A program made the translations under genes and the position numbers. This document shows positions 1 to 5,684 of a DNA stretch of 11,951 nucleotides, piece after piece; the stretch's first letter is position 1, and every line of letters starts with the position of its first letter. Source of the stretch: Spirochaetaceae bacterium. GTDB lineage: Bacteria; Spirochaetota; Spirochaetia; Treponematales; Breznakiellaceae. The stretch covers positions 1 through 11,951 of the forward strand of contig JAIRPH010000238.1 of NCBI GenBank assembly GCA_031257135.1, in the 5' to 3' direction. Below the pieces are notes generated by a model. That model saw only the letters and a list, made by a program, of their open reading frames with translations, had not been told where the DNA came from and did not search any database.

Positions 1-119
1 TCGCAGGCTGGTGCGCTCACCGTATGGAAGAAATCATCTCCGGCGGACGCATCATCCGCCCCGCGTACAAATGCGTCCAAAAACGCCAAAACTACGTGCC
101 TCTGGAGAAACGTTCATAA
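1..119 (+). CDS. gltA: Citrate synthase, C-terminal end (partial)
   Basis: Only the last 38 codons are visible; the gene enters from the left edge and stops at TAA 117-119. The peptide reads GWCAHRMEEIISGGRIIRPAYK and then a basic tail ending YVPLEKRS. The W-x-AHR-x-EE segment followed by GGRIIRPAY is the usual C-terminal signature of citrate/2-methylcitrate synthases. In that family these residues lie in the last helix and the tail of the small domain. The enzyme condenses oxaloacetate and acetyl-CoA to citrate in the cytoplasm. It converges on phoB with only 9 bp between the stop codons and no room for a dedicated hairpin. A methylcitrate synthase paralogue cannot be excluded from so short a piece. 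Confidence 0.72.
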   Translation, partial: AGWCAHRMEEIISGGRIIRPAYKCVQKRQNYVPLEKRS

Positions 120-128
120 AAATTGCGG

Positions 129-830
129 CTACTGAGTTCCGCTTAGGCTGAACCGGTAGCCGACGCCCCGGATTGTCTCGATGAGCGCGCCTGAGTCTCC
201 CAGCTTTTTCCGCAAAGCGAGAATCTGGACGTCAACGGAACGATCCGTCGCCGGATAATCTTCGCCGTGGATTGCGGCGATAAGCCGGTTGCGGGAGAAT
301 ACTATGTCAGGATACGTTAAAAAATGCCGCAGAAGCGCGAATTCCGTCGCCGAAAGGTCTAATCGCCGGTCGCCGTCGAAGGCTTCATATCGCATTGGGT
401 CGGCTTTCAGCGAGCCTTGCTGTACCGGCGTTTCCGGCGATAGCTCCCAAGTCTCCTCCATCCGGCGCAACGCCGACCTGATGCGGGCGGTCAGCACCTT
501 GAGGCTGTAGGGTTTAACCACATAGTCGTCCGCGCCGAGTTCAAGCCCGGCTATAATATCCGTTTCTTCTCCCTTAGCGGTAGCGAGAATAACCGGTACG
601 ATCTTCGAGCGAATATCCGCGCGAATCTTTTTGAGGGTTTTAAGCCCGTCCATGCCGGGAAGCATGATGTCCAAAAGAATACAATCGACCGTGTTAGCTT
701 TCAGCAGGGTTAAGCCTTCTTCGCCGCTTTCCGCCATAAGCAGTTTCCAGCCTTCCGGCGCGAAGGCGGCGGACAGCAGTTCGCGGATGTCCGGGTCGTC
801 TTCGATGATTAGTATAACCGCTTTGCTCAT
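129..830 (-). CDS. phoB: OmpR/PhoB-family phosphate response regulator
   Basis: A DNA-binding response regulator of 233 aa, the normal length for the OmpR/PhoB class. The receiver domain spans about residues 4-120. It has the acidic pair D11/D12, phosphoacceptor D54 in LLDIMLPGMDG, the switch threonine T84 and the conserved K106 in the VVKP loop. The winged-helix output domain spans about residues 137-229, with the recognition-helix region RSVDVQILALRKKLG and the wing ending in RGVGYRF. The ATG overlaps the phoU stop in an ATGA junction, so translation is probably coupled. The pairing with phoU is the main reason to name it PhoB rather than another OmpR-type regulator. No histidine kinase (PhoR) is present in the window. 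By family analogy it would activate phosphate-uptake genes when phosphorylated. Confidence 0.88.
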   Translation of the reverse strand: MSKAVILIIEDDPDIRELLSAAFAPEGWKLLMAESGEEGLTLLKANTVDCILLDIMLPGMDGLKTLKKIRADIRSKIVPVILATAKGEETDIIAGLELGADDYVVKPYSLKVLTARIRSALRRMEETWELSPETPVQQGSLKADPMRYEAFDGDRRLDLSATEFALLRHFLTYPDIVFSRNRLIAAIHGEDYPATDRSVDVQILALRKKLGDSGALIETIRGVGYRFSLSGTQ

Positions 831-1486
831 TGATTCAGCTCTTCGTGAGTCCCTTCCGTCATGTAAATTACGGCTTCGCAGATATTGGTAGCGTGATCTC
901 CAAGCCGTTCCAGAAATCCAGAGGCGTTGAGAAGACGCACCGCTTTTTTAACGAGTTCAGGATGCTTTTTCATCAGAGACAGTATCTCTTCGGCGAGCAG
1001 TTTATGTTCCTCGTCTATTTTATCGTCCAGCGCGGCGGCGGTCCGGGCGGCTTGGGCGTCTTGGTTTAGGTACGCGGAAACCGAGGATCGGATCATTTCC
1101 TTGCCGGTTTCAGCCATGCGTTCCAGATGTTCCGCGGCGCGGAAAGACGGCTCTCCGGCGAGTTTCGCCGCGGCTTTGGCAAGATGCACCGCGTGATCCC
1201 CAATGCGCTCAAGATTGCCGGTAAGTTTGAATATCGTTACCAGCTCCCGCAAATCCCTCGCGACCGGCTGTTGCGTCGCAATGAGAACCGCCGCCTCGTC
1301 TTCAATTTTTATCTGCATGGCGTTGACTACCGCGTCGCCGGCTTTCACTTCCTTTGCCAATTCTTTGTCGTTATTCCGCAGGGCAATCAACGCTTTCCCT
1401 AAGTCTTCTTCAACCCGCGAAGCCATCGTCAGAACGTCGTGTCTGAGGCGGTTTAACTCTTCCAAAAACAGAATCCGTGTATTCAT
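827..1486 (-). CDS. phoU: Phosphate signalling protein PhoU
   Basis: A 219-aa all-helical protein, the usual PhoU length, made of two similar three-helix halves. Each half carries the metal-binding signature: ERIGDHAVHLAKA at about residues 93-105 and ERLGDHATNICEA at about 193-205. In characterised bacteria PhoU links the PstSCAB phosphate transporter to the PhoR/PhoB two-component system and keeps signalling off when phosphate is plentiful. Here it is directly upstream of phoB with a 4-nt overlap, so they form an operon. No pst gene is in view. The ATG is preceded by an A-run; the only Shine-Dalgarno-like stretch (GAAGGG) is about 11-17 nt upstream, rather far. The start is chosen because the N-terminus aligns with the usual PhoU opening helix. 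Confidence 0.93.
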   Translation of the reverse strand: MNTRILFLEELNRLRHDVLTMASRVEEDLGKALIALRNNDKELAKEVKAGDAVVNAMQIKIEDEAAVLIATQQPVARDLRELVTIFKLTGNLERIGDHAVHLAKAAAKLAGEPSFRAAEHLERMAETGKEMIRSSVSAYLNQDAQAARTAAALDDKIDEEHKLLAEEILSLMKKHPELVKKAVRLLNASGFLERLGDHATNICEAVIYMTEGTHEELNQ

Positions 1487-1546
1487 TTTTTTATAGCATT
1501 ACCCTTCATTGTTAAGATACTATCATAAGACCGTTAAAAAACGATT
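1487..1546 (-). promoter_or_regulatory. phoU-phoB leader with two TTAAC motifs
   Basis: This short AT-rich leader lies between the trmJ-side hairpin and the phoU ATG. Two half-site-like words, TTAACG (1532-1537) and TTAACA (1510-1515), sit on the phoU strand exactly 22 bp apart. PhoB/PhoP-type regulators bind short repeats with an 11-bp period, so the spacing fits autoregulation, but the intermediate repeat is not recognisable. TATGAT (1522-1527) could be a -10 box without a good -35. This is a weak call. Confidence 0.28.
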
Positions 1547-1580
1547 AAAACCAGTTTTTCTTTTTTCTAAAACTGGTTTT
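1547..1580 (-). terminator. Inverted repeat downstream of trmJ, likely intrinsic terminator
   Basis: Two perfectly complementary 12-nt arms, AAAACCAGTTTT (1547-1558) and AAAACTGGTTTT (1569-1580), flank a 10-nt loop. Read leftward it starts 2 nt after the trmJ stop, and a run of six T residues follows a few bases beyond the stem. It is therefore placed to end nudC-cdd-trmJ transcripts before phoU. The stem is AT-rich with only a short GC core, so readthrough is possible. Confidence 0.5.
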
Positions 1581-1581
1581 T

Positions 1582-2304
1582 CTAAAATCGGTTTTTTTGT
1601 CCCAGCCGAGCGGCTTTGGCGAATATATCTCCCATATACGCTCCCTCCCGGATTGAAAGCCCCGCGCGGGAGCATACGTCTCGGAAAAATCGTTCCTGTT
1701 CGGCTCTGCCGGGCTGTTTGTAAAACCCTAGGGACTCAAGAGAATCGGTTATACGCCGGGCAAGGCTATCAAGCTCGGCTTGATTCATAGGAATCCAAGT
1801 TCCCTCAACGGCATGAGCGGAACCTAAGACGCGGAAAAGCTGATACGCGTAAATCTGCACCGCGTGGGAGAGGTTTAATGAGGGAAAGCCCTCGTCCGCG
1901 GGTATGTGGGATGCCAAGCCGCACAAGCCGAGTTCCTCCGCCTCAAGCCCTGAGCGTTCATTGCCGAAGACAATCGCGCCGGTTCCGGGACGATCCCGTA
2001 AGTATGAGGCTAACTCTTCGGGACTGAGCGTAACCGTCTTCCGTCCGCGTCCTCGTCTGCGGGTAACGCCGACCGCCACCGAACAATCCGCGACCGCCCG
2101 GTCAAGGGACTGAAAGGACTCCGCGGTTTCCCATACATCCTCGGCGTGAACCGCCCTAGCCCGGATGATCCCTGAGTCCATCGGCTCCGGAGAGACCAAT
2201 CGAAGCCGGGAAAGTCCCATATTTTTCATCGCCCTGCATACGGCTCCTACGTTTCCGGCTTCCATCGGACGGGAAAGGATAAGCGCGATATCCGATAAAA
2301 GCAA
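1582..2304 (-). CDS. trmJ: TrmJ-like tRNA (Cm32/Um32) 2'-O-methyltransferase, SPOUT family
   Basis: A 240-aa SpoU-class (SPOUT) RNA methyltransferase, close to the usual TrmJ length. The three family motifs are present. Motif 1 is around N18-R24 (GNVGAVCRAMKNMG), motif 2 is IVFGNERSGL at about 111-120, and motif 3 is SLNLSHAVQIYAYQLFR at 142-158. Motifs 2 and 3 form the trefoil-knot S-adenosylmethionine site. TrmJ methylates the ribose of nucleotide 32 in the tRNA anticodon loop; other SpoU substrates remain possible. The start is TTG (2302-2304). It immediately follows the cdd TGA, a GGAGGG Shine-Dalgarno lies in the last cdd codons, and the next ATG would remove motif 1. It is the last gene of the nudC-cdd-trmJ operon. 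Its final codons lie in a short tandem repeat. Confidence 0.88.
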   Translation of the reverse strand: MLLSDIALILSRPMEAGNVGAVCRAMKNMGLSRLRLVSPEPMDSGIIRARAVHAEDVWETAESFQSLDRAVADCSVAVGVTRRRGRGRKTVTLSPEELASYLRDRPGTGAIVFGNERSGLEAEELGLCGLASHIPADEGFPSLNLSHAVQIYAYQLFRVLGSAHAVEGTWIPMNQAELDSLARRITDSLESLGFYKQPGRAEQERFFRDVCSRAGLSIREGAYMGDIFAKAARLGQKNRF

Positions 2305-2709
2305 TCAGCCCTCCGCCAGATCGTGGAGTGAATCAAAGGGAATCAGCTCGCCGATAGTAACGGTAATCCGCCGGGTTCCCGCGCCTCCGAAGATCACCGG
2401 CGCGTCCGGGGGCATGAATTCGCTCAGAACCTGCCGGCACGCGCCGCAGGGACCTACCGGCTCCTGAGAATCCGGCGCGGCTATCGCTAACGCCGTAAAC
2501 CGCCGGGTTCCCTTGCTTACGCCCTGCACCAGCGCGCTCCGTTCCGCGCAGATGGTAAGCCCGAAGGAGCGGTTCTCTACATTGCATCCGGTATAGACGG
2601 TTCCGTCTTCTCCCAGAAGAGCCGCTCCGACTCGGAACTTTGAGTACGGCGCGTAGGCGAAAGAAGCGGCTTTGCGGGCTTCCTGAAATAACGCTTCTAT
2701 ATTCATCAT
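2305..2709 (-). CDS. cdd: Cytidine deaminase
   Basis: A 134-aa homotetrameric-type cytidine deaminase of typical length. The zinc site and catalytic residues are intact: C54-A-E56 (E56 is the proton shuttle) and PCGAC at 87-91, giving zinc ligands C54, C88 and C91. The substrate-binding stretch FRVGAALLGEDG (25-36) and the GCNVENRSFG loop (41-50) match the family. It hydrolyses cytidine and deoxycytidine to uridine and deoxyuridine in pyrimidine salvage. The ATG overlaps the nudC stop (ATGA), so translation is likely coupled; two ATGs are in tandem and either could be used. The trmJ TTG follows the cdd TGA with no gap. Co-transcription with nudC groups two nucleotide-salvage or housecleaning enzymes. 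Confidence 0.95.
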   Translation of the reverse strand: MMNIEALFQEARKAASFAYAPYSKFRVGAALLGEDGTVYTGCNVENRSFGLTICAERSALVQGVSKGTRRFTALAIAAPDSQEPVGPCGACRQVLSEFMPPDAPVIFGGAGTRRITVTIGELIPFDSLHDLAEG

Positions 2710-3545
2710 AAGGTCATGCCTTTAATCCAGAGATTAATCAGATACCGGGACACTGAACCGTTGCCCGGCAAGTCGGGAAGCTGGTCCCGCTTGAACCAGC
2801 GGGCGTCTTCGATTTCCACGCCGTCGGTTTTAATGACGCCTCCGGCGTGACGGGCGGTAAAGCCCAGCATCAGGGAATTAGGGAAGGGCCAGGGCTGAGA
2901 AGCCGCGTAGCGGATGTCTTTTACGGCAAGTCCTACCTCTTCCCGGATTTCTCGGGCTACGGTAGCCTCTAAGGTTTCTCCGGCTTCGTTAAAGCCTGCG
3001 ATGAGGCTGTATACGCCGGCAGTGAAATTCTTGTTGTGAGCCAGCAGAGCCTGATCGGAGGCGTTGAGGATAAGCACGATAATCGCCGGAGATATTCGGG
3101 GGTACTCCTGTCTGCCGCAGGAAGGGCAGAGCCGGGCAAGCTCATTGTCGGCGTCTTGGTTTTTGCTTCCGCAGGTTCCGCAAAACCGCGAATCCCGCCG
3201 CCATTGGGCTATGTGATAGGCTCTGAACAGCGCGCCTGCGGGACCGGAGGCGTCAACCGCGGTTTCCGCGGGCAGGAGACTGACCGCCTGTCTGCTATGT
3301 ATCGCCCGCCAGTCTGCGGGCAGAGCGCGATCCGGCGGGAGGTCGGCGTAGCGTATATGTCCGGCGGTTCCCAGAGCGGGGATCGCGCATATATCCAGTC
3401 CGCTGAAGGATTGGGTTATCTGTTCCAGCGGGATCGGTTCGGCGAGGCGGTTGTCAGGTGCGTCCGTTGGGATTACCAGCGTATTCCCTTGAAAAAGGTA
3501 CGCCCCTTGGGGTAGATTAGATTGCATCATAGCTGAGTTCATCAT
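2706..3545 (-). CDS. nudC: NADH pyrophosphatase / NAD-cap hydrolase NudC
   Basis: A Nudix hydrolase of 279 aa from the chosen start; family members are about 257-310 aa. It has an N-terminal domain, a zinc ribbon with C122-x2-C125 and C140-x2-C143, and a complete Nudix box at about 184-206 (G-x5-E-x7-REI-R-EE-V-GL). The NudC-specific SQPWPFP motif follows at 216-222 and separates it from other Nudix families. It cleaves NAD(H) to NMN(H) and AMP, and in characterised bacteria removes NAD caps from RNA. The reading frame is open upstream to an ATG at 3857, but that extension has no family resemblance and overlaps the divergent gene starting at 3579, so it is rejected. ATG codons at 3545, 3542, 3530 and 3527 are all possible starts; none has a clear Shine-Dalgarno. 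It is first in the operon with cdd and trmJ. Confidence 0.9.
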   Translation of the reverse strand: MMNSAMMQSNLPQGAYLFQGNTLVIPTDAPDNRLAEPIPLEQITQSFSGLDICAIPALGTAGHIRYADLPPDRALPADWRAIHSRQAVSLLPAETAVDASGPAGALFRAYHIAQWRRDSRFCGTCGSKNQDADNELARLCPSCGRQEYPRISPAIIVLILNASDQALLAHNKNFTAGVYSLIAGFNEAGETLEATVAREIREEVGLAVKDIRYAASQPWPFPNSLMLGFTARHAGGVIKTDGVEIEDARWFKRDQLPDLPGNGSVSRYLINLWIKGMTL

Positions 3546-3550
3546 ATAGT
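3522..3550 (+). promoter_or_regulatory. Putative sigma70-like promoter for the 3579-4964 genes
   Basis: TTGCAT (3522-3527) and TATAGT (3545-3550) are separated by 17 bp. The -10 matches consensus at 5 of 6 positions and the -35 at 3 of 6. This would give a leader of roughly 20 nt containing the AAAGGAG ribosome site at 3567-3573, 5 nt before the ATG at 3579. Confidence 0.42.
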
Positions 3551-3569
3551 TAGGGTAAGATAAAGTAAA
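3541..3569 (-). promoter_or_regulatory. Putative divergent promoter for nudC-cdd-trmJ
   Basis: On the reverse strand TTTACT (3564-3569) and TATGAT (3541-3546) are 17 bp apart and match consensus at 4 and 5 of 6 positions. The -10 overlaps the -10 of the opposing promoter and includes the first candidate nudC ATG. If this promoter is real, nudC would start at the second ATGATG (3530 or 3527) with a leader of only a few bases. Confidence 0.3.
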
Positions 3570-3578
3570 GGAGACAAA

Positions 3579-3959
3579 ATGAGTATCACCAGCTATCTTG
3601 AGACCTTGCCGCTCTCTAAAATTGTCCGATACACCGGCGGCGCGCCTAAAAACGGGATTTCTTTTACCGGCTATCCCCGTCAGCATCCTTCGGATAAGAA
3701 TAAAATTATTTTGGTAAACGATCCTTTGGGAGAAAATCCTAAAGTAATGGAATTCAGATTTGAAGATATCCTCGGCGCGGAGGAGGTTCATTCGGCGGTA
3801 ACGAAATCCGGAGATACCGCGCCTCTGGTAAAAGTGTGGGTCCGCAAAGGCTCTCACGGAGTGCTTTTGGAGCCTTTTGAAGTGGACGATCCTATCCGGT
3901 TTGTGAATAAGCCCCGAAACCCCGCGGAACGGGCTTTGCTCGAACCGGCGGAGAAGTAA
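3579..3959 (+). CDS. Conserved-looking protein of unknown function next to a radical SAM enzyme
   Basis: A 126-aa soluble protein that I do not recognise. It starts at an ATG with a strong AAAGGAG ribosome site 5 nt upstream. There is no signal peptide or membrane segment and no cysteine. Alternating hydrophobic and charged stretches (KIILVND at about 42-48, VMEFRFEDI, LVKVWVRKG, GVLLEPFEV) suggest a mostly beta-strand domain, with a charged, Pro/Ala-rich tail. Its TAA is followed directly by the ATG of the radical SAM gene (TAAATG), and that gene's ribosome site lies in its last codons, so the two are almost certainly co-translated. It could be a substrate, a partner or merely an operon neighbour of that enzyme; nothing in the sequence decides. 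Base composition is like its neighbours. Confidence 0.8.
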   Translation: MSITSYLETLPLSKIVRYTGGAPKNGISFTGYPRQHPSDKNKIILVNDPLGENPKVMEFRFEDILGAEEVHSAVTKSGDTAPLVKVWVRKGSHGVLLEPFEVDDPIRFVNKPRNPAERALLEPAEK

Positions 3960-4964
3960 ATGCAGAGCCGATACGCCCTGCCGGGCAAGCCGGTGCAGTG
4001 TCTCCTCTGTCCTCAGTCCTGCGCCATCCCCGAAGGCGGCTGGGGAAAATGCGGCGTCAGAGGCGGCCGGAACGGCGCCGGAGTAATCCCGTATTACGGC
4101 GGGATTACCGCGGCTGTTTTAGACCCTATTGAAAAAAAGCCTTTGTATCACTATCGTCCCGGTTCGTCGGTTTTTTCCGTGGGCTTTGTTGGGTGCAATC
4201 TGGGCTGTCCTTTTTGTCAGAACTGGCGTATTTCGCAGAATCGGGATGCTCCGGTCAGGTATTATTCCCCGGAGGAGCTGATTCGGCAGGTTCAGTCGGC
4301 GGGGGCGGATCAGATTGCCTATACTTATTCGGAGCCGCTGATTCATCTGGAATTTCTGCTGGACTGCATGAGCCTTGCCCGGAAAGCCGGGATAGCCAAT
4401 ATATTGGTCAGCAACGGGTGCATAAACCCGGAACCCGGGGCCGAGGTTCTCAGCCTGACGGACGCGGCGAACATCGACCTGAAGAGCGGCTCTGAAGAGA
4501 CCTACCGCCGGGTTCTTGGGGGAGACCTTCCGAGCGCGCTGAGGTTTATCGCCGCGGCTTGGGAGATGAAGGTTCACCTCGAGCTGACCACGCTGGTTGT
4601 CCCGGGGCTGAACGACGGCTCTGAGGAAATCAGCCTCTGCGCCGGCTTAATCGCTCAGGTTTCGCCTGACATACCGTGGCATCTTTCGGCGTATCATCCT
4701 GACTATCTCTGGAAGGCTCCGCCTACGGACCCGGTTAGGCTTACTGCGCTTGCGCGGGAAGCCGGGAAACGGCTATCCTATGTGTATACCGGCAACATAG
4801 CCGGCGGAATCGCGGATACGCGCTGTCCCGATTGCGGAAAAATTCTGGCGCGGCGGCAGGGCTATCGGACCGACGCCGGCGGCTTGGTAATCAAAGCGGG
4901 AGTCTATCGGTGCGCTCACTGCGGCGGTCCCGCGCCTTTCAGGGGCAAAGGCTCGTGCGCTTGA
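3960..4964 (+). CDS. amrS: AmmeMemoRadiSam-type radical SAM enzyme
   Basis: A 334-aa radical SAM protein related to pyruvate formate-lyase activating enzymes. An N-terminal cysteine cluster (C14, C17, C21, C31) precedes the radical SAM motif C79-x3-C83-x2-C86, followed by QNW. These three cysteines ligate the 4Fe-4S cluster that cleaves S-adenosylmethionine. The later stretch WHLSAYHPDY and a C-terminal zinc-ribbon-like pair, C289-x2-C292 and C318-x2-C321, fit the AmmeMemoRadiSam family, whose reaction is not established to my knowledge. In many genomes this enzyme is encoded with AMMECR1 and Memo proteins. Neither is in the window; instead it abuts an unknown 126-aa gene. A PFL-activase role is less likely because no glycyl radical enzyme is nearby. 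Confidence 0.85.
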   Translation: MQSRYALPGKPVQCLLCPQSCAIPEGGWGKCGVRGGRNGAGVIPYYGGITAAVLDPIEKKPLYHYRPGSSVFSVGFVGCNLGCPFCQNWRISQNRDAPVRYYSPEELIRQVQSAGADQIAYTYSEPLIHLEFLLDCMSLARKAGIANILVSNGCINPEPGAEVLSLTDAANIDLKSGSEETYRRVLGGDLPSALRFIAAAWEMKVHLELTTLVVPGLNDGSEEISLCAGLIAQVSPDIPWHLSAYHPDYLWKAPPTDPVRLTALAREAGKRLSYVYTGNIAGGIADTRCPDCGKILARRQGYRTDAGGLVIKAGVYRCAHCGGPAPFRGKGSCA

Positions 4965-4998
4965 ACCAGAAAAACAAACCCTAAACAAGGAGTATCTT

Positions 4999-5376
4999 AT
5001 GGAGGGGAAAAAAATTATTTTGGCGGTTGATGATATGGCGTCAAACCTCAGGACTATCAAAGTCGTTTTGGAAAAGCAATTCGATGTGCGTCTCGCCAAG
5101 TCCGGGGAAACCGCCTTGTCCGTGTTAAAGAACGAGCCGGTCGCGCTTATCCTGCTGGATATTGAAATGCCCGGAATGTCGGGATTCGAGTTTCTCGAAA
5201 AGCTCAAAAATAATCCTGACGCTAAAGATATTCCGGTTATTTTCGTAACTTCCCACGGGGACAGCGATGTGGTCCGAGAGGCTTCCAAACGAGGTATAAA
5301 AGATTATATCCTTAAACCGATTACGCCGGAAAAACTTGAAAAAAGAGTCCACGCCGCTCTGAACTATACGCTCTAA
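4999..5376 (+). CDS. Stand-alone receiver (CheY-like) response regulator
   Basis: A 125-aa protein consisting only of a receiver domain. All key residues are present: D11/D12, phosphoacceptor D54 in LLDIEMPGMSG, T84 and K106 in YILKP. It has no output domain, so it must act through protein contacts, as a CheY-like motor or adaptor regulator or as a phosphorelay intermediate. The start is set by AAGGAG at 4987-4992, 6 nt before the ATG. It lies 34 nt after the radical SAM gene, with no terminator seen, and may be co-transcribed with it. Downstream it runs almost directly into the 21-bp repeat array and then a chemoreceptor gene, which makes a chemotaxis role attractive but unproven. No kinase is in view. 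The orthologue cannot be assigned by sequence alone. Confidence 0.9.
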   Translation: MEGKKIILAVDDMASNLRTIKVVLEKQFDVRLAKSGETALSVLKNEPVALILLDIEMPGMSGFEFLEKLKNNPDAKDIPVIFVTSHGDSDVVREASKRGIKDYILKPITPEKLEKRVHAALNYTL

Positions 5377-5386
5377 GAAGCCGGAA

Positions 5387-5575
5387 GCCGCTTATTTGAT
5401 CGCATAAGCTCCTTATCTGATCGAATATACCGCTTATCTGATCGAATATACCGGCTACCGGATCGCATAAGCTCCTTATCTGATCGAATAAGCCGCTTAT
5501 CTGATCGAATAAGCCGGCTACCGGATCGAATAAGCCGCTTATCTGATCGAATAAGCTCCTTATCTGATCGAATAA
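5387..5575. repeat. Nine-unit 21-bp tandem repeat array with a GATC in every unit
   Basis: Nine contiguous 21-bp units fill this stretch without spacers. The commonest unit contains the 20-nt near-palindrome GCTTATCTGATCGAATAAGC: GCTTAT and ATAAGC arms around a central GATC, with 8 of 10 position pairs symmetric. Three variants occur: A (this form), B (CTCC replaces CGC before the left arm) and C (GGCTACCG replaces the left arm). The order is A-B-A-C-B-A-C-A-B. Decayed unit-like sequence continues to about 5611. The array lies between the receiver gene stop and the chemoreceptor promoter. On the reverse strand it also reads as heptads (LFDQISG, LFDQIRS, LFDPVAG) within a 108-aa frame, but that frame has no ribosome site. 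Whether it is a protein-binding array, a structured RNA or a peptide-coding repeat is open. Confidence 0.95.
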
Positions 5576-5640
5576 GGCTTTTAGCGGCTTACCTACGCCG
5601 CTTACCGGCAAGGGCATCTGTTTGTCTCGCGGTTTTTGCC

Positions 5641-5669
5641 TTGCCATAATGAATCAAAATGAGTATATT
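5641..5669 (+). promoter_or_regulatory. Sigma70-like promoter of the chemoreceptor gene
   Basis: TTGCCA (5641-5646) and TATATT (5664-5669) are 17 bp apart and each matches consensus at 5 of 6 positions. Transcription would start near 5676, leaving only about 9 nt before the ATG at 5685. There is no Shine-Dalgarno in that short leader. The promoter lies about 65 bp beyond the last intact repeat unit of the array. Confidence 0.55.
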
Positions 5670-5684
5670 TAGAAACACTATAGT

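Noticed and set aside
152..166. A copy of the array's GGCTACCGG word in phoB
   Set aside because: It is a 9-base match on the opposite strand within codons for the conserved GYR wing and has no GATC or second unit; chance is sufficient.
3036..3515. Forward-strand frame of 159 codons
   Set aside because: It is antisense to the zinc ribbon and Nudix-box region of nudC and has no ribosome site.
3546..3857. N-terminal extension of nudC to an ATG at 3857
   Set aside because: The added 104 residues do not resemble NudC, they overlap the ribosome site and start of the divergent gene at 3579, and the shorter form already has the family length.
5387..5575. CRISPR array
   Set aside because: The repeat units are contiguous with no unique spacers, the unit is too short, and no cas genes are present.
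5321..5647. Reverse-strand heptad ORF as a confident gene
   Set aside because: It has no ribosome site, its ATG lies in the chemoreceptor -35 box, it overlaps the receiver gene, and its openness follows from the 21-bp period; kept only as a finding.
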